Notes under the pieces: model-generated
Databases searched by the model: none
What the model was told of the DNA's origin: nothing
What the model saw: the letters and a program-made list of their open reading frames with translations, nothing else
In this document: positions 1-8,103 of the stretch, piece after piece
Layout: the number at the start of each line of letters is the position of its first letter
Numbering within the stretch: the first letter of the stretch is position 1
From: an uncultured Gluconobacter sp.
GTDB taxonomy: Bacteria > Pseudomonadota > Alphaproteobacteria > Acetobacterales > Acetobacteraceae
DNA length: 64,000 bases
Direction: 5' to 3'
Assembly (NCBI GenBank): GCA_937880175.1
Contig: CALFLO010000175.1
Coordinates: 1 to 64,000 of the forward strand
Program-made: the position numbers and the translations under genes

Positions 1-51
1 CGTCAGGATGGAGTCCGGCAGGTGGGACAGGGTCTGGGAAGTCAGGATCAT
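1..51 (-). CDS. Start of a minus-strand gene cut by the window edge (possibly mannitol dehydrogenase family)
   Basis: Only the first 17 codons are inside the window: an ATG at 51 reading leftwards gives MILTSQTLSHLPDSILT with no stop. The pattern T-L-x-x-L-P resembles the N-terminus of mannitol dehydrogenase/fructuronate reductase family proteins, which are common in acetic acid bacteria, but seventeen residues are far too few for a firm call. The Shine-Dalgarno is weak. The 220 bases between this start and the next gene are AT-rich for this genome and hold the divergent promoters; I see no gene there. Confidence 0.35.
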   Translation of the reverse strand, partial: MILTSQTLSHLPDSILT

Positions 52-271
52 GGAAAAGATCTTTCAGACGAAAGGACCGGCTTCTTTTAGAAGTCTCCAA
101 CGTCGTGGAAACTGTTTTTGTATTTTGTGAATAATTTCTAATAATTCTCCCGGACCCGCGAGCATTACGGAAAACGAACACTTTCCATTAAAAACGGCGT
201 CCTTTCCGGTTTTTTCCGATCTGCCCTATGATTGACGGACCTATCGCCCGTTTTTGCAGGACTGTTTTTGC

Positions 272-748
272 ATGAGTGCTCCCATCCATCGTCTGAGCGT
301 GGACGAGCTTGTTCCGATGGTCCGGTCCGTCCTTCAGACCGAGCCGGACATGATCGCCAACATGGCCAATATCGCGGCTCTGCTGTTCGAGGCCCTGCCG
401 CAGATCAACTGGGCCGGGTTCTATCTGTGGAAAGAAGCGGATGGTCAGCTTGTGCTGGGGCCGTTTCAGGGCCGTCTGGCCTGCACGCGGATTCCGCTGG
501 GGCGTGGCGTCTGTGGAACTGTCGCGCAGAACCGGGAGACGCTGGTGGTGCCGGACGTGCATGCGTTTCCGGGGCATATCGCCTGTGATGCGGCTTCGGA
601 ATCGGAAATCGTGCTGCCGGTCGTGGCCAAAGGCGCGCTCGTGGGCGTGCTGGATATCGACAGCCCGGTGAAAGACCGGTTTTCCGATGCCGATCGCGTC
701 CGTCTGGAAGAGGTGGTCAGCCTGCTGGTGGCAACGCTGGAAAACTGA
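272..748 (+). CDS. msrC: Free methionine-(R)-sulfoxide reductase, GAF domain protein
   Basis: This 158-residue single-GAF-domain protein should reduce free methionine-R-sulfoxide in the cytoplasm, an oxidative-damage repair reaction. Cysteines at 71, 81 and 105 are spaced 10 and 24 residues apart, the same spacing as the three redox cysteines of E. coli fRMsr (YebR, 84/94/118). The flanking blocks NWAGFYL, GPFQGRLAC and GRGVCGT are typical of the family. The frame opens at a TTG at 254, but ATG 272 is preferred because AGGA lies 10 bases upstream. It is convergent with the next gene. Confidence 0.9.
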   Translation: MSAPIHRLSVDELVPMVRSVLQTEPDMIANMANIAALLFEALPQINWAGFYLWKEADGQLVLGPFQGRLACTRIPLGRGVCGTVAQNRETLVVPDVHAFPGHIACDAASESEIVLPVVAKGALVGVLDIDSPVKDRFSDADRVRLEEVVSLLVATLEN

Positions 749-776
749 GCGGGGACCAGCCCCGCTCTTTCCGGAA

Positions 777-1331
777 TCAGGCCGGGACGCTGACGGAGAG
801 CTGCTGCATCAGGGCCGGGACGTCCTCGACGACCGTGAACAGTTTGCGGGCCGACGGGTCTGCAAAGCCCTGATCGACGGCATCATTGAGCGTGTTGACC
901 AGCGACGTGGCCCAGCCGCCGATATTGACGATGTAGATCGGCTCCTGATGCAGGCCGAGCTGCTTCCAGGTCATGATTTCCATCAGCTCGTCGAACGTGC
1001 CGAGGCCGCCGGGAATGATGGCGTAGGCGTCGGATAGTTCGAACATGCGGGCCTTGCGGGTGTGCATGTCCGGCGTGACTTCAAGCTGCGTCACACCCTT
1101 GTGCATGACTTCGCGGGCGTGGAGGAATTCGGGAATGATGCCGATGACCTTGCCGCCTGCCTGAAGCGCCGCATCCGCCACCGTACCCATCAGCCCGACA
1201 TGGCCACCGCCATAGACCAGTGTGATTCCGTGTCGCGCCAGGGCCGTTCCGATTTCTTTTGCACCTTCGGCGTAAACGGGAGAGTTGCCGAAGCGGGAGC
1301 CACAGAAGACGGCGCAGGAACGAATGGTCAT
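777..1331 (-). CDS. LOG family Rossmann-fold protein (cytokinin riboside 5'-monophosphate phosphoribohydrolase type)
   Basis: This is a 184-residue member of the LOG/TIGR00730 family, which cleaves nucleoside 5'-monophosphates (N6-modified AMP in characterised members) to free base and ribose 5-phosphate. Diagnostic motifs are PGGLGTFDE at residues 107-115 and the YGGGHVGLMG block at 40-49. The open frame runs about 50 codons further upstream, but family alignment starts at MTIRSCAVFCGSR, so ATG 1331 is used. It follows the MFS gene on the same strand by 32 bases, so the two are probably cotranscribed. The in vivo substrate is not known from sequence. Confidence 0.88.
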   Translation of the reverse strand: MTIRSCAVFCGSRFGNSPVYAEGAKEIGTALARHGITLVYGGGHVGLMGTVADAALQAGGKVIGIIPEFLHAREVMHKGVTQLEVTPDMHTRKARMFELSDAYAIIPGGLGTFDELMEIMTWKQLGLHQEPIYIVNIGGWATSLVNTLNDAVDQGFADPSARKLFTVVEDVPALMQQLSVSVPA

Positions 1332-1363
1332 GTCAGGTCCGTGTAAGTTGAAACGAGGATCTG

Positions 1364-2557
1364 TCACGCGGTCCGGCGGCCCAGGGAACGGCTGATCAGC
1401 ACACCGCCCAGACAGCAGATGGCGGTGGTGGCGAACATCGTCCTGTAACCCGCGAACTCGATGACCTGTCCAAGAAACAGCCCCGAGCACGCGATGGCAA
1501 GGTCAATGAAGATGGAATAGGCGCCCAGAGCCGCCCCGCGGTTCTCCGGACCCGCACTGTTGACGGCCAGAACGCCGAGTGCGGGGAAGAGCAGCGAGAA
1601 GCCGGCCCCTGTCAGCGCGGCCCCCACGAGGGCTGCGGATGGCGTCTGGAACAGGCAGAGCGTGGCGAGTCCGAGCGCTTCCACCAGCAGCGAGACGATC
1701 GCCACGAACACGCCGCCGCGCTTTGCGATCTGTGAGGCGAAGAAAAACCGGATGACGACGAAGGTGAAACCGAAAACCGCCAGCGCCGTCGCGGCGCCCT
1801 CCCAGTGCAGGACCGAATAATACAGCGCGAGGAACGAGGAGATCGCCCCGAATCCGATGGAACCCGCTGCCAGAGCCGACCCGTGCGGCAAAACGAGTCG
1901 AAGCGCGCGGGCAAAGGGAATGGGCTGGCTGGTCGTGGGAATGGGTTTGACGGCCGGGTAGAACCCGATCAGCGCCAGACCGAACAGGGGCAGGGCCGCA
2001 GAGAGAATGCCTACCGAAACCAGCCCGCCATAAGGGGCGGCCAGCATCGACAGCTTGGCCCCGATGGGCGCGCCGAGCGCGATCCCGCCATAAGAGCAGA
2101 TGCCGTTCCATGAAATGGCGATTGCGGTGTTTTCCGCGCCGGCGCGGCGGATGTTCCAGACGATCACACCGGTCGCGGCCCAGCTTTCCGCCCAGCCCAG
2201 CATCAGACGACTGAGCAGCAGGACGCCCAGTGACAGCAGCGGCGTGGCGGCGAGAAGTCCCGACCCTGCGATCAGAAGACCGGAGAGCAGACAGGTCACA
2301 AGTCCGCCGATGACGACCGGCTTGGGGCCGATCCGGTCTACCAGCCGCCCGGCGGAGGGGCGTGCCGCGAAGGTCGCGAAATACTGCAACGAGAAAGTGA
2401 TGCCCGCGACGGTCGTGCTGTAACCAAGAGCCTGATGCACGAAAATCGTCAGGACGGCATTGGGCAGGCCGATCACGATATAGACGAGAAGATTGAACAG
2501 GACGACGGCAAGAACGCGTTTCGTCGGTGAGTCCGCCGGCGTGTCTTGCGCGGTCAT
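1364..2557 (-). CDS. MFS transporter, YhhS/YfcJ-like efflux type
   Basis: This is a 397-residue major facilitator superfamily protein with about 12 hydrophobic segments. The loop 2-3 signature is visible as AGRLVDRIGPKPVVIGG near residues 70-90. The overall pattern (short hydrophilic N-terminus, ITFSLQYFATFAARP) resembles the YhhS/YfcJ arabinose-efflux-like group, so export of a small molecule is likely; the substrate cannot be read from sequence. AGGAG lies 10 bases before the ATG. It is the first gene of a probable two-gene unit with the LOG gene. Confidence 0.85.
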   Translation of the reverse strand: MTAQDTPADSPTKRVLAVVLFNLLVYIVIGLPNAVLTIFVHQALGYSTTVAGITFSLQYFATFAARPSAGRLVDRIGPKPVVIGGLVTCLLSGLLIAGSGLLAATPLLSLGVLLLSRLMLGWAESWAATGVIVWNIRRAGAENTAIAISWNGICSYGGIALGAPIGAKLSMLAAPYGGLVSVGILSAALPLFGLALIGFYPAVKPIPTTSQPIPFARALRLVLPHGSALAAGSIGFGAISSFLALYYSVLHWEGAATALAVFGFTFVVIRFFFASQIAKRGGVFVAIVSLLVEALGLATLCLFQTPSAALVGAALTGAGFSLLFPALGVLAVNSAGPENRGAALGAYSIFIDLAIACSGLFLGQVIEFAGYRTMFATTAICCLGGVLISRSLGRRTA

Positions 2558-2686
2558 GAATCTGCTCTCCTGAGGACGGGCGGTTAAAAAAGATCTCTCA
2601 TGGCATAGGCCAGATGACGAAAGCCGTCACGGGGCCGCGTTTCTCCGGACTTCACAATCCCGAGTGATTCCGTCCGCAATACAACG

Positions 2687-3121
2687 TCAGATCGGCTGTC
2701 GCAGACGCGATGCAACAGAGGTGCAGACGGTCTGGCGCAGGGGCATGGGCATGGAGGGCAGGGCGTATTGCTCGCGCTCTCCCGTCCGGCGGCTGAGAGC
2801 CTGAAGAATGCCCTGTTTTCCGGCATTATAGGGCACGTCGTCCGCGCCAGCCGAGGCTGGTGGCGTTCCACCCGCATCCTTCAGGGTTGCGCTCTGTCGG
2901 CAGTAATGCAGCGTCCCGGCAAGGTTCGCGGGGTAGGCCGTGGAGAGGTCCGGCTCGCCCTGAAACGCCACGGAATTGCGGGCCGTGGAAAAAGGCTGTC
3001 CCTGCTGGTTGTGGGAGAGGGTTTTCTCGAAACCCGGCGACAGCGAGGTTTGTGATGCACAGCCCCCCATCATCAGGAGAGGCACCAGCAGGGCGGTGGC
3101 CGGGAATGTGGGGCGGGGCAT
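2687..3121 (-). CDS. Hypothetical lipoprotein
   Basis: No recognised family. Reading from ATG 3121 gives MPRPTFPATALLVPLLMMGGC, a lipoprotein signal peptide with lipobox MMGGC, so the mature protein should be lipid-anchored from Cys 21. The remaining roughly 120 residues are polar with no clear domain; two further cysteines (in HYCRQS and TVCTSV) could form a disulfide. The frame is open for 19 codons upstream, but that extension would bury the signal peptide. It lies downstream of dinB on the same strand with an 87-base gap. Confidence 0.6.
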   Translation of the reverse strand: MPRPTFPATALLVPLLMMGGCASQTSLSPGFEKTLSHNQQGQPFSTARNSVAFQGEPDLSTAYPANLAGTLHYCRQSATLKDAGGTPPASAGADDVPYNAGKQGILQALSRRTGEREQYALPSMPMPLRQTVCTSVASRLRQPI

Positions 3122-3208
3122 GCAGCGGTCCAGGCGATGAAAGACGACCCGTTCAGGACAGGCTGTTCCCCAACGCATCAGACAGCGGAAAGAGGGCGAT
3201 GATTTGTG

Positions 3209-4279
3209 TTAAAAGAGCAGTTCCATCTGATCGCAGGACGCAGCTTCAGCCACGTGAAAGCCCGAGAGCGTGAGCCCCAGAAGCCGCACGCCGGGCACGA
3301 ACGGAAACAGCGGCGCCATGAGGCTTTGACCCGTGTCGAGCAGAACGCCTTCGGACGGGACAGGCGTGGGCAGGGTGCGGGCGCGGGTGATCTGGCGGAA
3401 ATCGGCGTATTTGACCTTCAGGGTCACGGTGCGTGCCTGAAGCTGTCGGCGTTCTGTGCCTGCCCATAGCTTCGCCGCGATCTGGGTCAAGGCGGTCTGA
3501 GCGTCGGCTTCAGAGGTCAGGTCCCGAAGATAGGTCTGCTCGGTACCAAGGGATTTGCGCTCCCGGTTCACGACGACAGGACGATGATCAATGCCGCGGG
3601 AAATACCGTAGTAAAACGCCGCCGCCTTGCCGAAATGCCGGGTCAGCGTCTCGATATCCCGTTCCCGCAGATCGGCGCCGGTTTCGATGCCCAGCGCTCG
3701 CATTTTCCGCGCCGTTGCGGGGCCGATGCCGTGGAACGCATCGACGGGCAGGGTGGACACGAACTCTGGCCCCATGGCGGGCGTGATGACGAACAGTCCG
3801 TCCGGTTTGCGATAATCCGAGGCCAGCTTGGCGAGAAACCGGTTGTAGGACACTCCGGCCGAGGCGGTCAGCCCGGTCTCGGCGTGGATGTCCGCGCGAA
3901 TGCGGTCCGCGACCAGCGTAGCCGAGCCATAGGCCCCCAGATGGTCCGTCAGGTCCAGATAGGCTTCATCCAGAGACAGCGGCTGGATCAGGGGCGTGTA
4001 GCGTGAGAAGATGTCATGGATCTGGGCGGAGACGCTGCGATAGACGTCAAAACGCGCGGGCACGAACACAAGCTTTGGACACAGGCGCTTTGCCGTGACC
4101 GACGGCATAGCCGAGCGCACCCCGAAGCGCCGGGCCTCGTAGCTTGCGGCGGCCACCACACCCCGCGCCTCGCCCCGTCCGACTGCGAGCGGACGGCCGC
4201 GCAGGGATGGGTCGTCCCGCTGTTCGACAGACGCGTAAAATGCGTCCATGTCGATATGCACGATCCGGCGTTGCTCCAT
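3209..4279 (-). CDS. dinB: DNA polymerase IV (Y-family translesion polymerase)
   Basis: This 356-residue protein has the full DinB layout. Metal-binding Asp10 lies in HIDMDAFYASVEQ (Tyr15 is the expected steric gate), and Asp104-Glu105 lie in PLSLDEAYLDLT. Helix-hairpin-helix residues lie in FHGIGPATARKMRALGI, followed by the little-finger domain. It ends in QMELLF, a textbook beta-clamp-binding motif. It copies past damaged template bases at the cost of fidelity. It is divergent from the Nudix gene with 50 bases between starts, and that gap holds a possible LexA half-site pair. Confidence 0.96.
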   Translation of the reverse strand: MEQRRIVHIDMDAFYASVEQRDDPSLRGRPLAVGRGEARGVVAAASYEARRFGVRSAMPSVTAKRLCPKLVFVPARFDVYRSVSAQIHDIFSRYTPLIQPLSLDEAYLDLTDHLGAYGSATLVADRIRADIHAETGLTASAGVSYNRFLAKLASDYRKPDGLFVITPAMGPEFVSTLPVDAFHGIGPATARKMRALGIETGADLRERDIETLTRHFGKAAAFYYGISRGIDHRPVVVNRERKSLGTEQTYLRDLTSEADAQTALTQIAAKLWAGTERRQLQARTVTLKVKYADFRQITRARTLPTPVPSEGVLLDTGQSLMAPLFPFVPGVRLLGLTLSGFHVAEAASCDQMELLF

Positions 4280-4303
4280 GATGCAAGTTTCGCCGATTCG
4301 GAA

Positions 4304-4318
4304 GAACGAAACAAGATC
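4304..4318. promoter_or_regulatory. Possible LexA-type SOS box between dinB and the Nudix gene
   Basis: The sequence GAAC-N7-GATC resembles the alphaproteobacterial LexA operator GAAC-N7-GAAC with one mismatch in the second half. It sits 25 bases upstream of the dinB ATG and 12 bases before the Nudix ATG, a suitable place to repress both. Evidence is only the motif and its position. Confidence 0.3.
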
Positions 4319-4329
4319 AGGATCCGTCC

Positions 4330-4908
4330 ATGAGCTCCGACAAGATTCTTGAAGACGCCCGCAGGGAGGCCGGTTTCCAGACGCTCTCGACCCGGCTGGC
4401 CTACAGCAATCCCTGGACCGCCCTGCGCGAGGACATCATCGTCCATCCCAACGGAAAACAGGGCCTGTATGGCATCGTGGAACGTGGCGAGTTCGTCGTG
4501 ATCCTGCCGCTGCACGCGGATGGCAAGGTCACGCTGATCCAGCAGTTCCGTTATCCCGTCGGCGAGCGGCTGTGGGAGCTGCCGATGGGCATGTGGGAGA
4601 CGAAAGAGAACGTCGATCCGATCGAACTCGCGCTGGGCGAACTGCGGGAGGAAACCGGGCTGCGGGCCGGCGAGATGATCCATGTCGGCAGCATGTATCA
4701 GGGCGCGGGCTATTCGAACCAGAAAGGGCACGTCTTTCTCGCCCGCAATCTGACGCGCGGCGAGAATGCTCTGGAAGCCACGGAAGAGGACATCACCTGC
4801 CACGACATGCCGCTTGAAGCGTTCGAGGCCATGATCCGCGATGGTGAGCTGAAATGCATGGTCTCGCTGGCGGCTTTTGCCCTGATCCGGGCAAAAGGTC
4901 TGATCTGA
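4330..4908 (+). CDS. Nudix hydrolase, ADP-ribose pyrophosphatase-like
   Basis: This 192-residue protein carries a Nudix box around residues 87-111 (GMWE...ELREETGL), with the REUXEEXGU core seen as GELREETGL and a spacing slightly longer than the minimal GX5EX7 consensus, as in ADP-ribose pyrophosphatases. It probably hydrolyses nucleoside diphosphate sugars such as ADP-ribose. It is divergently paired with dinB, so a damaged-nucleotide clean-up role is possible but unproven. Confidence 0.88.
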   Translation: MSSDKILEDARREAGFQTLSTRLAYSNPWTALREDIIVHPNGKQGLYGIVERGEFVVILPLHADGKVTLIQQFRYPVGERLWELPMGMWETKENVDPIELALGELREETGLRAGEMIHVGSMYQGAGYSNQKGHVFLARNLTRGENALEATEEDITCHDMPLEAFEAMIRDGELKCMVSLAAFALIRAKGLI

Positions 4909-4986
4909 GGGGTTTTCCCCTGATTTCACGGAACCGGAGATGTGTCTGGGGCGCTAGGTGTTCTCCAGCACATCATGAAGGTCCCG

Positions 4987-5499
4987 ATGGTCGAAACCGC
5001 ATCGCCGTCCCCCGATACCAGCCAGATCATCGCGCGCGGCCATCCGACCGATAACGAACTTCTGGCATTTTACCGCTCGGAGATCCGTTTCGAGACAGAA
5101 GTCGTGAACGGCCGTCTTCAGGCCCTTCTGGGATCGCAGGCGTTTCTCGTCATCGCCTATGCGACGGCCATGACCGGCTCCACGAAAAGATGGGGCGACA
5201 GCATGGTTCTCCTGCTGCCGCCCCTGTTCTCATTGCTGGGTTTCGTGCTGGCCCTGATGGCGCTGCCGGGCATCCGCGCGGCCTATGCTGCGATCGGGAA
5301 ATGGGAAGGCAAACAGCGGCATCTGCACACCCGCAGTCCGGACCTGACCGATTTCACCCTGGCACCAAATGAGGATGAAACCCGTGATATGATGCGCCGT
5401 GCCCAGCGTGGCGCATTATTCGCCCATCAGGCGCCGTTCATTTTCATGATCGCCTGGGCGATCTTCGGGATCATCCCATTCTATCTGTATCTGAAATAA
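4987..5499 (+). CDS. Hypothetical membrane protein
   Basis: About 170 residues with a predicted hairpin of hydrophobic segments (SQAFLVIAYATAM and MVLLLPPLFSLLGFVLALMAL) and a third near the C-terminus (FIFMIAWAIFGIIPFYLYL). The conserved-looking N-terminal stretch LLAFYRSEIRFETEVVNGRL precedes the first segment. I do not recognise a functional family. The start is uncertain: GTG 4942 and ATG 4975 are also in frame; ATG 4987 has GAAGG five bases upstream. It follows the Nudix gene on the same strand. Confidence 0.65.
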   Translation: MVETASPSPDTSQIIARGHPTDNELLAFYRSEIRFETEVVNGRLQALLGSQAFLVIAYATAMTGSTKRWGDSMVLLLPPLFSLLGFVLALMALPGIRAAYAAIGKWEGKQRHLHTRSPDLTDFTLAPNEDETRDMMRRAQRGALFAHQAPFIFMIAWAIFGIIPFYLYLK

Positions 5500-5502
5500 G
5501 TC

Positions 5503-5796
5503 TTAGATCACGGCATCCAGAAACACGACCTGAGACCCACCGCCTTCGACCAGCGGCGTGATCGCCCGGTTGAACGCCTTGCCGTGCTCCGTCGCCATAT
5601 GCGCGGCAAAAGCAGCATCGTCTCGGTAGGTTTCTTCAACATGAAACTGCTCCGGGTCCGAGGCGAGTGTATAGACCTTGAAACGCTCGCAGCCGGGCTC
5701 GGCGCGAACGTCCACGGCCAGTTTGCTCAGAAGATCGCGCAGAGTCTCGCTCTTGCCGGGAAGGGCCTTGAGTGTTGCGTAAAGGGTCTTGGCCAT
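5503..5796 (-). CDS. Putative quinol monooxygenase, antibiotic biosynthesis monooxygenase (ABM) domain
   Basis: This 97-residue protein is a single ABM/YgiN-type ferredoxin-like domain, with the familiar blocks LKALPGKSETLRDLL, EPGCERFKVY and FHVEETYRDDAAFAAHMATEH. Family members are dimeric and act as cofactor-free monooxygenases or quinol oxidases. Its stop lies three bases beyond the stop of the convergent membrane-protein gene. Confidence 0.85.
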   Translation of the reverse strand: MAKTLYATLKALPGKSETLRDLLSKLAVDVRAEPGCERFKVYTLASDPEQFHVEETYRDDAAFAAHMATEHGKAFNRAITPLVEGGGSQVVFLDAVI

Positions 5797-5877
5797 GACG
5801 CGGAACCTTGTGCTGTTGGAGTGTCCGTCATCATTGAGCTTCCGGGGCGTCGGCGCAAAACCACAGCTGCGTGAGGC

Positions 5878-6255
5878 CTAGGGCTTTTCCAGCAGCGCCT
5901 TGCAGCGCATCCACGACATCCGGTCCCGGAAAATGAACAGGACGTAGTAATCCAGCTCGCGGCTGCGGGTTTTCGTGGTGCGGGTATAGAAGGGATAGAC
6001 GTCGAACGGCCCCTGAAGACCAGAGGGCGCGGGCTCTGACGGCAGGCTGCACGTCACCCGGAACAGCGGCATATAGACCGCATCGTCTCCGGGATTGCGC
6101 CGGACATGCCACAGGTTTCGCCGGAACTTCTTCAGCCGCTCAGGCAGGAGAAAGACCATCGACTTCTCGATGAATCCCTCTCCAAAATGCTCCGGCCGGT
6201 AATACCGCATATCCTCGGGCATGTTGCAGAAGTGGGGATGGTCCTGAACGATCAT
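5878..6255 (-). CDS. Hypothetical protein, function unknown
   Basis: 125 residues, basic and aromatic-rich (several Tyr, Phe, Trp, Arg), with no signal peptide or membrane segment and no motif I recognise. It begins MIVQDHPHFCNMPEDM and contains YYRPEHFGEGFIEKS and DVYPFYTRTTKTRSRELDYYV. It lies immediately downstream of padR on the same strand (59-base gap) and could be cotranscribed with it. The frame and codon use look like those of neighbouring genes, so I accept it as a gene. Confidence 0.55.
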   Translation of the reverse strand: MIVQDHPHFCNMPEDMRYYRPEHFGEGFIEKSMVFLLPERLKKFRRNLWHVRRNPGDDAVYMPLFRVTCSLPSEPAPSGLQGPFDVYPFYTRTTKTRSRELDYYVLFIFRDRMSWMRCKALLEKP

Positions 6256-6314
6256 GGACCATCCTTTACGGCATTGCGTCAGCCGTTGGGAGAGGTGCTC
6301 CGGTGTTCCCGGCC

Positions 6315-7145
6315 TTATTCGGCCGGAGTGTTTTCCGAAGATGCCTCACCGGAAGCAGGACCTGCGATCTCCGTTGCGGCACGGCGCAGGATTGCGACGA
6401 TCCGCCGCAGCTCCTCCGCATCCGCGCCACGGCGGGATTTCAAAGCGGCCTTCAGCGCAAAGCGCGCGTCATGGAACTCCTGCCCCAGCGTGGGGTCGAG
6501 GTCATTGACACCGGTGAAGGCGTCCCGGACATCCGCCATGCGGGCGCCGATCCGGCTCATGATGTCGAGGATGCGGGCTGCTTCCTCTTTATTGGCCTCG
6601 TGATGCGCCTTTCCTTCATCCGTCAGGCTGTAGAGCTTACGGGTGCCTTCCTGGGTGACGGCGGCAAGGCCGGTCTCTTCCAGATAGGTGAGGGACGGGT
6701 AAATCACGCCGGGGCTGGGCTTGTAGAACCCACCGGACCGCTCTTCGAGGCGCCGGATCAACTCGTAGCCATGGGCAGGCGCTTCGGCGAGCAGGGCGAG
6801 GATAACGAGCTGAAGCTCATCGGCCGTCAGTTTGCGACCGCGTGTGAAGTCTTCGCCCCCCAGATCGCCGCCAAAACCTTTTCCGAACCGGCCGCCAAAG
6901 CGTCCACCGCCCGGACCGCCGCCCATTCTGCCACCGGGGCCACCACGGCCACCATGCCGACGACCGGGACCGCCCTCACGGTGTCCTTCGCCCCGTTCGC
7001 CTCCGCGAGTGCGGCCTTCACCGCGCTCTTCGCCTTCGGTGACGGGACGTCCCATGCCGAAAAAGCCGCGGCGATGGCCGCGATGTGACCGCTGTCCGGC
7101 ATCCGGACGGTCTGTGTTGAAGCGGTCAGTCTTGTGTTTGAACAT
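6315..7145 (-). CDS. PadR family transcriptional repressor with Gly/Arg-rich N-terminal extension
   Basis: 276 residues. The winged-helix PadR domain lies at about residues 107-190 (ADELQLVILALLAEAPAHGYEL ... PSPGVIYPSLTYLEETGLA), followed by a helical dimerisation region. It is preceded by about 95 residues very rich in Gly, Arg and His, including repeated GGR/GGP tracts, which PadR proteins normally lack but which occur in front of some YqjI-type metal-responsive members. YqjI is Ni/Fe-sensing, so the His-rich tail may bind metal; this is inference. AGGAG lies 7 bases before the ATG. Palindromes directly upstream suggest autoregulation. Confidence 0.9.
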   Translation of the reverse strand: MFKHKTDRFNTDRPDAGQRSHRGHRRGFFGMGRPVTEGEERGEGRTRGGERGEGHREGGPGRRHGGRGGPGGRMGGGPGGGRFGGRFGKGFGGDLGGEDFTRGRKLTADELQLVILALLAEAPAHGYELIRRLEERSGGFYKPSPGVIYPSLTYLEETGLAAVTQEGTRKLYSLTDEGKAHHEANKEEAARILDIMSRIGARMADVRDAFTGVNDLDPTLGQEFHDARFALKAALKSRRGADAEELRRIVAILRRAATEIAGPASGEASSENTPAE

Positions 7146-7157
7146 TGTGTTCTCCTA

Positions 7158-7197
7158 TTCGATATATCGAACGATATAGTATCTTAAGATATATCTT
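7158..7197. promoter_or_regulatory. Tandem palindromes upstream of padR, probable PadR operator
   Basis: A perfect 14-base palindrome TTCGATATATCGAA at 7158-7171 and a perfect 12-base palindrome AAGATATATCTT at 7186-7197 share an ATAT core; their centres are 27 bases apart. A third palindrome, TATCTTAAGATA (7180-7191), overlaps the second. They begin 13 bases upstream of the padR ATG, overlapping the expected promoter. PadR/YqjI-type repressors bind AT-rich palindromes of this kind in front of their own gene. Confidence 0.65.
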
Positions 7198-7323
7198 CAA
7201 GAGGAAAATGTATCCGGATGATTTTTTCCCAAAGCCATAGCCCTGCGACAGGGACGCCAGCATGAACGCGTGTTTACGCTTCGGCCCATAGCCGCCGGGG
7301 CCTGTGGCTGGTATCGGGCAGGG

Positions 7324-8052
7324 ATGGGTAGCCCGATTTCTCCTCCCCCCGATCCGGAACTGCGTCGCACGCTGCGGCAGCTCGTGCCGTGGCGCGCGGC
7401 CCTGACGATCGGCGCGATGCTGGTGCTGGTGGCAGCACTCCAGCGCCTGCCGTTCATCCATCACCTGCTGGAAAACGCGCCGCACTGGCGCGAGACGCCG
7501 GGCGCGCCGCTGTGGTTCCTGCTGCTGGCCATTCCCTACAGCGCGTGTGGACTGCCGCGTCAGGCGCTTTGCGTGGCGGCCGGGCTGGCCTTCGGATTAT
7601 GGGGCGGGCTTGTCCTGTGTTCGCTGGCCTATATGCTGGGGGCGGTTCTGGCGTATGGATGGGCACGGGGTCTGGCTCCGGCGGGCTTCCGGGCGCGGCT
7701 GCATGACAGGCTGGAGGCGGATTATGCCGCTCTTGCCCGCACGCTCCATGCAAGGCCTTTCCGGGCAGTTTTGACGCTGCGCCTGATGCCGGTGGGGTCT
7801 GCCCTGCTGGTCTCGACGGCGGCGGGACTGTTCGAACTCCCGCTGCTGCCGTTCTCGGTTGCGACATTCCTGGGGGGACTGCCGCAGACGCTGATCTTCG
7901 TTCTGGTCGGCTCCGGGACGCGGATCGGCCATGTTCTTCAGTTGGGGCTTGCGGGAATCCTGTTCGTCGTGTCGGGTGTGCTGGGCGCTGTTCTGCTCCG
8001 TCAGCATGGCCAGAAGCACGACCAGAAGCATGATCGGGCCGATGCCCCCTGA
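7324..8052 (+). CDS. VTT-domain (TVP38/TMEM64, DedA-like) membrane protein
   Basis: About 242 residues with several hydrophobic segments. The central block GLPRQALCVAAGLAFGLWGGLVLCSLAYMLGA and the later LRLMPVGSALLVSTAAGLFELPLLPFSVATFLGGLPQT match the VTT fold (the F/L-RLxPxxP-like and GxxxG-rich re-entrant regions). Proteins of this fold are linked to lipid scrambling and envelope homeostasis. The C-terminus is His/Lys/Asp rich. GTG 7270 would add 18 residues; ATG 7324 is used because the hydrophilic N-terminus MGSPISPPPDPEL fits better. It is divergent from padR. Confidence 0.75.
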   Translation: MGSPISPPPDPELRRTLRQLVPWRAALTIGAMLVLVAALQRLPFIHHLLENAPHWRETPGAPLWFLLLAIPYSACGLPRQALCVAAGLAFGLWGGLVLCSLAYMLGAVLAYGWARGLAPAGFRARLHDRLEADYAALARTLHARPFRAVLTLRLMPVGSALLVSTAAGLFELPLLPFSVATFLGGLPQTLIFVLVGSGTRIGHVLQLGLAGILFVVSGVLGAVLLRQHGQKHDQKHDRADAP

Positions 8053-8103
8053 CCACGCCATCAGACCACCCCTCCGAAACCTGAAGTAAACAGGCAGACG
8101 CGC

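Noticed and set aside
2584..2877. A 97-codon frame overlapping the lipoprotein gene end
   Set aside because: Same strand but a different frame from the lipoprotein gene; Pro/Cys/Arg-rich and lacks a ribosome site.
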